A model generated the notes under the pieces. That model ran no database searches, was not told the DNA's origin, and saw only the letters and a list, made by a program, of their open reading frames with translations. This document shows positions 1-10,500 of a stretch of 28,251 nt of DNA, piece by piece; position 1 is the first letter of the stretch; each line of letters begins with the position of its first letter. This DNA comes from Perkinsus marinus ATCC 50983. Its lineage: Eukaryota > Perkinsozoa > Perkinsida > Perkinsidae. The position numbers were made by a program, and so were the translations under genes. The DNA lies in assembly GCF_000006405.1 (NCBI RefSeq), contig NW_003202100.1, forward strand, positions 30,987 through 59,237, read 5' to 3'.

Positions 1-1518
1 TCGTAGTCAGCCCTTTGCATGGGCGGATTAATGTCCAGCTTTCTCTTGTCAATGTGGAGTTGCTTGTGAATATTACTGTTCGAAGGGTTATGAGGTCTGG
101 CAGATTTGTTCAAGTCATTGCTGTTGTCACCAATCACTATGTCTGAGACGGCGATGATGCCAGGAGAGCAGCTGGAGGGTCTGCAGCAGCGGTTCCAGCT
201 GCTGGGTAGTAGAGAAAGTGGCAGCAGAGATGGTTTAGTATATTCGATCTGGGGTAGTATAGGCTCGGTGTAGGTCCGTTCAAGGTGGAGTTGCTGGAAG
301 GGATCAGAGATTAGAGGTACAGGATGGAGAGTGTGAGGCTACTTGAGAGATGGCGGCTCAGTTGGCCATCACGCAGAACACGGTATATGAAGGAGAAAGA
401 GAATCGGCCTTTGTGGGGGCACATAGGTTCTCCCGACATCCGGGGCGGTATGGTTTGAAGAACGGCTACTGGATAAGATAGCTGTTCCAGGGTCGGGCTT
501 GTTGAGGGCTCGGGCTACTGGTGGACACTAGTAACAGTAATTGCACGAGGAAGGCGTAGTAGAGACCGTGGGGGGGGGGAGGGGTCAAGAGTCGTTAGGA
601 TGATGATGTGGGTAACGCCCTGGCAAGACTGTATGGAATCGGAAGTTAGTTTTCAATTGTTGGGGGGTACCAATTAGGGATCACCACTACCTTGGGTATA
701 ATGGTCAGCAGGTAATTGACTCCTCTTGACTGTGTCGGTTTGACTCGTATAGTGTTCTGGTCTGCACCCTCCTAGAGGAGAGCGATGTCGTTATAACAGT
801 GGGCTGTAGCAAACCTGAGGCCTCTATCATGAAGGGTATATGACGGGCCGTCGGTTGTAGCTGGGCAGGACCCTATGCTGGAGAGATGATGCCGCTATAT
901 GGTATTAGTGACTCGTGAGGCGATGGTGGGGACCTAGGCCAAGCGGGTGCAGGTCATCGGTAGTTGGCTAGGGCTGATGGAGGAGCAGGCGGTGTCCAAG
1001 TTGGTCTATTTCGGGCGAGGTGTGGTATGAGCGCTGATATTGTCACTAATCCTGCGAATTTCCTTGCTTATAACTGTCCCGCTAATTCGTTGAACTCGAC
1101 TGGACCCGCTCTGGGGCCATGAAATGATGACTTGTGATATGGGTCCTGATGGAGAGTGGTGGCATGATCACAGGAAAGAAGGAAATACGCCGACAACATA
1201 TGATTCATATCGCCATCCTTGCTTTTGCCCACCGTAAAACTCACGGCACTTGGAGAACCATCGTACAGGGGGGGGGGCGAGCTCTTAGCTCGTGCCTTTG
1301 CACTTCCTCACACTTCGTGCCCTCCAATTCATACGCCTAATCTCACTTTAGTGTACAGCTACGACGCCCGACCGGAGTAGCAGCGATATGGTCGTTATAA
1401 CATTCTTACTATACAATGGTCTTTCGTTCGCATCTTGTTGCTGGGGCCAGCGGAAAAGGAGAAGGGTCCCTTCTGTGGTGTAGCTCAGTTACGGATCCTG
1501 TCCTGTTGTTATGAAATT
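1..1518. other. 5' flank, no supported gene
   Basis: No long open frame or recognisable domain appears on either strand. The top strand is visibly rich in G over C, with runs of G near 571-580 and 1269-1277, and stops are frequent in all frames. A short frame from an ATG at 139 is listed separately. The rest is best read as intergenic or leader sequence ahead of the giant gene at 1519. No TATA-like or other promoter element could be picked out with confidence. Confidence 0.5.
139..282 (+). CDS. possible start of a small coiled-coil-like protein
   Basis: An ATG at 139 opens 47 codons beginning MSETAMMPGEQLEGLQQR, a charged, glutamine- and leucine-rich start that could begin a coiled coil. A splice donor-like GGTAGTAG lies just after the LQQRFQLL segment near 205, so the true exon may end there. 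I could not find a convincing continuation on the same strand. It may equally be a chance frame; I do not recognise a family. Confidence 0.15.
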
Positions 1519-4500
1519 ATGTTGATCATCATCTTCTACCTAGCAGCAGCCGCGTCACTGGGAGCTCGCGGTGACATCGATATTGATCGATTCGTGTCCG
1601 ACCCCACTGGGGCTCTAACGGGCATGCATGTCCTTCTCGATGCAGAGGTGACCTATTGCCTGCCTACGCTCGCCTTATCGGCACTCTGGCAGCACAGATC
1701 GGATTCTTCTCTACGGAATTCCCTGAGGAAGTCTGTAGCAGTACAGTGTCAGCGTATGCAATAGAAGACTCCCAGACCGAGCCGAGGTCCGCGGACTACT
1801 TCCGTTACCAGCAATTGCGGTATTGCCTCCCAGTGCTCGAGCAATCGAGGGATGTCCTTGCTCAGGACGGATCCTGGGCAGGACCCTCAGCAGATAAACC
1901 TTTACCAGGGGCCATGCCCACCGTCCCATCCGAATGCTCTGGCTTACTTGGATAGCTCTTTAGCAGGGAGGATGGTGAATAAGTCCTATACGTATGTGTG
2001 CCGTACTACAGACTGGGTGCCGGATGGGGGAATGGAACCTCTGCCTCATAGCAGAGACCAGGTAGGGACACGGCAGACTGTTCGATTCGGCCAATGTGCC
2101 GTGATTATTATCGCTCTCGAGATTGGCCTACAGATATGTGTCTACGGCGCACGACTGGTCCCTCCGATGCCTGGACGGCGCGGAGGTATATTCTCTAGAC
2201 AGAAGCAACCGGTGGCTTATGGCTTCGATACGACCTTCTACTTCACCGTGCTCCATGCCTCGCAACACTGTCCAGTGTTGGCCCCGACCAGCGGAGGACG
2301 GCGATGGTGTATGCCGCAGGGGGGCCGAGGCTTCGCCTTCCTAGTGCAGAATGAGGGCAGTCCGCCGACTCTAGATGAAAAGATATCAGCAATGGAGGCT
2401 GGTCAACTGGGCTACAGCTTTGCACGCAACCTGGCTGTTGAATTTGATTTCTACCGGGATACGGAAACGGCTGATCCCAGCTGGAATCACATCGCTGTGA
2501 TGGTCCCTTGGGCGCGGCAACTCAGTGAGGGTGAGACTTTGAACTCGGCTGACCACGCTTCGAATATGCTGGCGGAGGCCACTGGTGACCGTCTCCCTCA
2601 GCTCAACAACGGCACGCATGAGGTTAGGATACGTTATGACGTCCAGGCAGGGGAGCCGAGGTGGGATAGGGCCTTTACGGGCTGGTCCAGCGACTTCATA
2701 GGAGGAACTCAGCAGCTCAACACACTCGAAAATTGGGCCAGTGGTCGCATAGGGGCACTTAGTGTCGAGATCGATGGCCAGGTGGTCATCAATACACTGG
2801 TAGACCTTGCTAAGGTGGTACGCGTTGATGATGTGTCAACGTACGAGTATCCTAATGTCACTATGGGAGACGGTGACCCTAGACCTGGTCATGCCTGGGT
2901 CGGCTTTGTCGCGACCACTGATCTCGACCATTATGCGGCACCAACAATACTGAGTTGGAAGTTGAAGACCCACGATAGATGCCCCGGCGGGGATTATGCA
3001 CGAGTGGTTGTTGGCTCGGCGAGTGGGGAGGATCGTGATGGTCTGGTCTCTGCAGGGGTCGCGGTATGTGATAATGAGTATAGGCCAGCAGACACTCGTC
3101 AGACGTGCACTGGCACTATGGGGAACACGTAAGCTCTATTGCCTTTATTGCGAGGTCATGCTCGTGGTCCGCTACAGGCACTGCTCTATAATTATCCAGA
3201 ATACTGGCCGAACCGCGGTAGAGGTCTCTGCTGCGTATACAGATGGTCTCCCAATGAATTTCACCAATTCTCCACGTGTCGCGGTAGACGCTACGCAGAC
3301 GGTCTCTGTGAAGGCCTTCCGAAGTCGGCCATGCAGTAATGGTCTCCTGGAGTGGGACCAGATCCATCCATATTTCCTGGGCTGCCAGAAGGAGTTTCGA
3401 TATACTAATACTCTACAGGCCTTGGTCATCACCAGTCAGGACGGGACCAGGAGTGTCAAGGTCGATGATGCCCATCTGCTCAACGTTGCTACTGGAATTG
3501 GAACGGTGAGTTATGTCGTAGCAGAAGGTTCCTCCTTTGACTGAGTACCCCGGGATCGATCGTTGTTACTACTCTGTATGCAGGAGACTATCTTCCTATG
3601 TTCACCGGAGTCATCGAGGGATGTATTTCTTCGCGGTATCATATAAGTCTGCACTACCGTATCATTAGGTTGTCTACAGTAGTTATAGTAACTTCGAAAA
3701 TTTCAGTGATATGTGCTAATTTCCATTGGCGGTAGCGAGTATGATATTCCATATCAGGTAGCCTTTAAGAAACGTTCCCCCTTCCGTTACTGTGTGATGG
3801 AGCATCGACATAATCCTTATCGTCTCTACTTTGCCCAGTGCGACTGCGACTACTGCACGAGGATCTTCGCCATTCAAGACATGTATGCCGTGTTCCACCA
3901 AGCTAGTTGCGGGGCTAGGTATGGCTTCACGTGTACCTGTCTGGAGGCCTCTCAAATGACTTGGACCGCGCTGGAGTCGTCCTATTCGGTGGTCGCCGAT
4001 CCGTGGAGGCTCATGCCGCCAGTCGGTGGCCTTAGTGAGGGAAGACCACTGTTACAGTATCAGAGGCACTCCGTATGCCGAGGTGAGCGTCGGTGGTGGT
4101 GATTGGATTAGAATGATGGACTGTCTCCTGTAGGATGCAAGTATGACACCCATTGTGGGTTCGTGTATAAGGCAGGTGTATGTAGTACGGCTTACCAAGT
4201 GTATCGTATTGGTAACCCGACTACGCCACTAGTAAGGCACTTGTCTTCTCACAGTCCTGTCCTTGCATGCTTCAGGTCACTCCCCAGCCTAGGTTTCTCA
4301 ACTGGACTCGAGATAATGGTGAAGTGAATGACGGCGAGATCAAGGGTGATTCGTGTGACTGCCTCGATATGGGTGACAACGCGAACCACTTCATCAACCT
4401 GCGAGGCCAGATGCAGTCACATGACGTCTTTTTACTCAGAACGCTGCAGCAGTCGAAGGAGGTGAGCTCGTTGTGGGCGACGACCACGTAAGCCTGTCTT

Positions 4501-7500
4501 GTGTGGTAGGAGTGCTTCGATTGTCTGGCCCTCTACGACGATGATTTCTGCAAGTACCAGTGCGGCCCACCAACTCGAGCCGCCCTCCTTCACTGGCCCG
4601 CTGGGCAGAGCTGTGGAACCTGTATGTTTGCTGGGCCCAAGATGTAAGCCTGTGAACTGGACCACGACGGTCATGATGGCTGTCATGTAGGTTGGAGTTG
4701 AATTACTATTATAGGAATCAGCTGAAGGAGTGTGCCTACTCGGCAATCAACGCCGGCAGCGACCCTTGGATAGCCTGTCAGGATCTGGCCACGACTTTAC
4801 CTCCGCTCTTCGAGAACACGACCGAGCTCTTCAATGGTGTTGCCACACACTTCCTCACTGAGTGCCCTGGTCGGGACTTCACTGAGGTTGGGGCGGTTTG
4901 TGCTCCCAACATGTTGGCCAGGGACAGCATGCCTTCACAAGTCCTGTCGAGACTCTCTGCCATGAACAACACGGTATGGAACGACGGTCTGGAGTGCATC
5001 AACGCAATGTGTGAGCTCGTTAGTAGCAGCAATTGCTACTCCAAGTTGGTGAGGTTGGTCTTCAATAGCACTAATGGTTGCTATGACTCCCTGGGCTCTG
5101 GTCTGGGCTGCTATATCATGAACGGTGCTCCGATTGTGGACGACGCGATGATCTTGGATAAGACGCAGAAGCAGTGGGCTTATACTGACCCTTTGCCGGC
5201 CTCGTGGGGGCAGCTACAGGACAAGACCATGGAAGTTTGGGTTACTGTGGGCAGCAGTGAGACGGTGACCAATGTTGGGGTCAAGAACGGTACCACTTCG
5301 ATCACTACCTCTGAGTGGAGCGAGGCCTATGAACCACAGATGGCCGTCGATGGAGATATGGACACCTACTGGTCAAGCCATGTGAGTGATACCTCGGTGT
5401 TCGAGGCCGAGTGGGAGGTCCACTTTAACGGCACTATCTATGCTGAGGCCACTGTCATTCATTGGTTCTATCGGGCCTTGGACTTCGACATTGAAACCTC
5501 CATGGATGGTGGTCTAACATGGTCCCAGGTGGGAGTCCATGAAAACAATGATCTCAACACTACGACTAGCACGGTGTTCTTCTCGGCTAACGTGTTGCGA
5601 ATTCGAATGCATCGAGCTGCATTGGTCAGAGGCCCCGGACCAAGTGCCGGTTTGTTCGTATACAGTATAAGAGAAGTTGAGGTGAAGCTCGACACCAACA
5701 TCGCCAGGCTGAAGCCAGTGACCGCGGTGAACAGGTGGAACTATCCCGCGTTATATGCCTTTGATGGTGACCAACGGACGTGGTGGAGTGCTAGGCCTGG
5801 CCAAGACTCGGCATGGGTACAAGTGGATCTGGGCCTGGTATGGAGTCCGGTGAGCCTGGTTAAAGTGAGGTTTAGGAGGGGTTATGTTCCCGCTGTGATG
5901 GCCTTATCTTACAGCAGTGACGGTTTGATTTGGTCCGCTTTGGCTTGTTCGACCAGCACTTGTGATACAGGTAGGTAGGTCCCTATCGTATTGATACTCC
6001 TCTTGACTACCTTCCTCTTCAGCGTCACCTGTCGAGACCATGGACCTACCTTTCGACCATGTCCCTGGCGGTCTGGCCTTCCAGTACCTCAAGATGGACC
6101 TATCACAGGGGGCATCATATTACTCCTCGTCAATAATACAAGTGGCTGAAGTGGAAGTCTATGCCTGGACCACGACCAACGTCCTGACCACTCTGGTGTA
6201 TCCCTCTGACCTAATCTGTATCAATCAGCGCACGCTCGCATCATGCGGTGATCCCTCATTGGCCGTGGATGATCGTACCGATGCCGAGTTCATCATGGAG
6301 TCATCAGATGCCATTGTGATGGACGTCACGGCCATCACTGCCGGTGGGGTCGCCCTGGGACGGTTCGAGGTCGTTTTTGGTGCGGTCCACCCCGCTCGGG
6401 CCTTTGGCTGGCTGGTCTCGACTGATAACGGCCTTTCCTTCACCGAGATCTACTCCGAGTCCCAAAACCTGCTCAGTAGTCCCGATGCTTTCACGTACAT
6501 CTCAGACCGTCCAATACATCAAGTGAAGTTCATCATGTATGAGCCACACGCTGATGCGGCAGATGCTGGGGTGTTGGAAATTAGAGTCTATAGCCTCACC
6601 TCGAACCTAGTTCTGGGCCTGGACCCCACCAGCAACTACCTGGCCGAGGGTACATGGTCAGCTTCGGAGACTGCCGATGGTGATGCGGTGGTCCGGGGAG
6701 ACCCAATGCATGCAATTGATGGCAATAACGATACGGATTTCCGAGTGCCCTATGGTGCCCGACAGCCATCATACCTCGCTGCAACAGGCGTGTCCGCTAC
6801 TGGTGCTGTATCGAGCATCACCGATTTCGCATTCGACATCGACTTGGGGGCTACACTAACGGTGGACGTTGTTCACTTAAAGTTCAGCTATCGATCGGCT
6901 GCGTTTCGAATACAGTTGAGATGGTCTACGACGAGTTCTTGGTCAGAGACTTGTGAGTGGGCGTCAGCTCTGGGGGATCTAGGGGTTACCAGTACTGAGA
7001 CGCTCGCTGATTATGCCTGCTTCTCGGGCCGTATAGTGAAGATAGACTCCTTCAACTACTACTACGTGATCCCTATCACAAGTTTTGGCACCTACCATCG
7101 TCGGTCGCTGAGAGTAACATTGATGAGGGATAGTATGATGGACCAGGCGGGAGATGACTGGGTACGCCATCTCTAGCACTAATAGTCGTGATAGACTCTC
7201 GCCCTGAGGAATGTATCATAGGCAATCTGCTGAAGGCCACTCCCGTTCCTCCCGTAGAGGCGCCTATACGACTGGTATCGATAGTTGAGTTCTGGTTAGA
7301 TCATGGGCCTGTCCGCTGTGGAGGTCTATTCGGCGTTCGAGAACATTGCCTTGAAGAGCACTCCCTTGATCTCCCAAATATCCACGCCGTCAGCCGACCC
7401 GGCCCTCGCCATCGATGGTCACTTTGACACGTATGACTAGCAAGTACTCTCGGAAACCCCCGGTGTTCAGGTACTGGTACACTACGGTGTCGGCATCCTC

Positions 7501-10500
7501 CAACCCGACCTATACTCTAGACCTTGGCTCTTGTGTGTACATATCCCAGGTTACGCTATGGTTCGGGGCACAGGCCTACACCTCTACAGAGTTCACTATA
7601 CAAGGCAGTCCTGATTGTACAGACTACTCGGACCCTGGGCAGACCTATGGACCTGGCAATACCAACCAGGTAGGGTCATCCCTACTGGTTACGGCTATGG
7701 TGTTGCTGGGATTTGGTGCTTAGGCACCGACTTTTCCCTCAGCGGCCGGGGTCTACTTATCGGTCTCTCTAGGGTGTATACAATGCGTTAGAGTAACCTT
7801 TCAAGCTGGACCACCAGACGGCTTGGTCAGGATTGCGGAGCTCGAAGTGAAACTGGCTGATGCTGCCTTCCTAGCATCCTACGACAGTTCCCTCATCGGC
7901 GCTGAATACGCCCTTGATGGTGTGGCGGCCACAACGGCGACGACACTGGATGCTGATGGTGTGCATTATCTACAGGTCACTCTCGGCAGTCTTCAGACAA
8001 TCTGGGGCGTAAGGGCGGTCTTTGAGCCCTCATCGTTCCCTAGAGGGTACACTTTGGGTATCTGCTCCGAGTCTGTTGTGACGAATTGTGACTGGAGCTC
8101 ACTTACAGTCTATACGACTGACGTGAACAGGGACAACAGTCTGGTCATCAGCTTCGAGGCTCGTCCAGCTCGGCATCTCATGTTCAGTTTGAGACTTCCA
8201 GCTGAATTAGCGGCGGGTAAGGTAGAGTCTAGTTTGCATGATCTGGAAAGCCATGCCTATCGTGTGATCTCAGATACCTTCTCTAAGGACTATAGGTTGG
8301 CGACTTTCGAGGTGTACCAGTCGAGCAATATCGCTTTGACTAGTCTGGGGGCAACAGCAAGCGCCAACGCGTACTGGAACCACTCCCCTTCGAAGGCTCT
8401 CGATGGGTGAGTACCAAGCCTCGAGCTCTGTTGGTGGGCTACTGTGGTCAATTCAGGGACGACTTCACCTTCTGGAGCAGTGAGGTGGATGCCAATGAAG
8501 CAGAGCTTGTCATAACACTACAGGACATCACCACGACTACAGTCCTCCGGCCTTATTTCGTATCCCTGGTCTCCATAGTGGTGAGCATTATGGCCGTTTA
8601 AGACTCTACAATGCTGGTCGTTACGTGGTCGCTAGGCTAGAATTACATTTTCTTTCGATGGTGGAAGAATTATGGTATATTCATCCGACGTGGTGTTGAC
8701 TCCCTGTATATGCTGTGCGTCATTCATTGCCATGAAGGTTTGATCAGTTCCGAGATGAGCCCCTCGACTTTGACATATACTCGTCACTCGACAACAGCGT
8801 ATGGTCACTCCTAAATAGCTACCAGGATAATACCGCTAAGAACATCATCGTAACCGATACTTTCGATGCCAACTATTTGAAGATAGCCATGACCCGACGA
8901 GCCTATGACCTCGCTACGGTACGTGAGGTATCCCAAATCTCGGAGGTTGGCCTTGGTCTCAGGCTGGTGGCTTTTCGCAGCCCAAATTGTACAGTATATA
9001 TACCGTAGATGTCACTCATTCGCCACAGCTCCAGTTGGGGAAGACCATCTGGTCCGATACCCAGGCTGATGCTGGGGACTACGGTCCTGAGAAGGCCCTG
9101 CAGGGTCTAAATTCAGTGAGGTCTTTCATCTTGCTGGTGTTGTTCGTGGTGCATCTAACGTGGGCTACAGAATGGACTCCTTTAGACCTTCTGGATCCCG
9201 AACCCTGGATCGGAGGGCTCACCGTCCGCTACCTTCGAGATGGCTGCTGCTGGGTCCTCCGTGGAGGTCTCAGGGATAATATTCACATGGTTGGCCGTAC
9301 CTAGGGACTACACCATCGCGTATTGGGACCTGACACGAGCTGCTTGGAACTGGACGGTGAGCTCTATGTTTGATCACAGTGGGGACCAGAACAGTCTTCA
9401 TGGTTGCCAGGAGTCCTCATCCGGCCTGGCCATCAATAGCACACAGCAGACCACCTATCTACGCCGAGGGTTCGACAGCGACAAATTCCGCGTGACGATC
9501 GATGCTGCCAACAGCTACCAGGGTGTACCTTTAACAGGTTCTCATGTTGCACCAAAGTGGGTTCAGCGTGAGCCTCCTCTTTCTCAGCTCTACGTAGCCT
9601 CACGGTATACACTCCTGCTACCCAGTGTACCACCAGTACGTGCTCCAGTGGCTGTTGCCTCAGTGCTTTCAACGCATCCAATTACACCGAGCATCCCCAA
9701 TATGCCTTTGACGGTCTCAGTACAACGTAGCGATCAGTAGGGCAGTAGACATCTCAGCTTCTTCACCTTAGTGAGTTCTCGGTCGATATTGGGCCATCCG
9801 AAGCATGGATAGCAGTTCAAGTGTCCAGCTCGATCACGACTGAAACACCGTTGGGGAAGATACGAATTTCGTGAGTACACCCCTGAGATTGTCCCCTAGG
9901 AGTCCTCGTATATAAACTTTGTGAAGTGGTTACACTGACAGTGTTGAGGATGGGGTCCTTGTCAGTTGGAACTCTACAACTATATGCAAGCGGTTTGTTG
10001 TTGAGCTGGAGGACCTCAGCGGAAAGTACACTCAAGTGATGGCATACGGCGACAACACGAACGCTGTGAATGAGGTAGCTACAGTGGCCTTTGGGGATTT
10101 CCTCAGTGAGGCCCTTTGAAGGTGTTGTTCTTCCGTCCAGCTCGGCACATTCGGGTGAGGATGTACGAGAACCTAGACCCTCAATCGACACAATATCGTA
10201 TAACGGAGATTGAAGTATGGAAGGCTGAGGATAGCCAGCAACCTCTCGGGGCCTCTGCTGGCATAGACGATCTATTCACCACTGGTAGCATCGTGCTTGG
10301 CCTCAACCGGCTCGATAACACGATTGAGGTGGTGGTGTTGTTGTTGTAGACGCTGCCAACGCGATATCATCCAATAACTCGACGATGTGGATGTCGGTGC
10401 CCGGACCACCGCAGGAGCCAGGCAATGTGACTCTGGACCTTTTGGCGGTGTACCCGGTGATCATGGTCCAGTGCCTGTGGGGCATGCAGCCAGCTACTAT

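Noticed and set aside
7275-7299. Apparent 25-nt intron joining APIRL to IMGLSAVEVY
   Set aside because: The frame upstream of it (7188-7274) has no discoidin character. A 138-nt intron 7162-7299 keeps phase and joins SLRVTLMRD ... DDW to IMGLSAVEVY, which fits the module better.
9871-9899. Apparent 29-nt intron
   Set aside because: Using the acceptor at 9899 runs quickly into a stop; the acceptor at 9941 (71 nt) restores the discoidin reading KIRISVEDGVLVSW.
10328-10349. gtg/ttg triplet run read as coding valine-leucine repeat
   Set aside because: It is the 3' end of the 65-nt intron 10285-10349; splicing it out restores the module reading LFTTDAANAISS.
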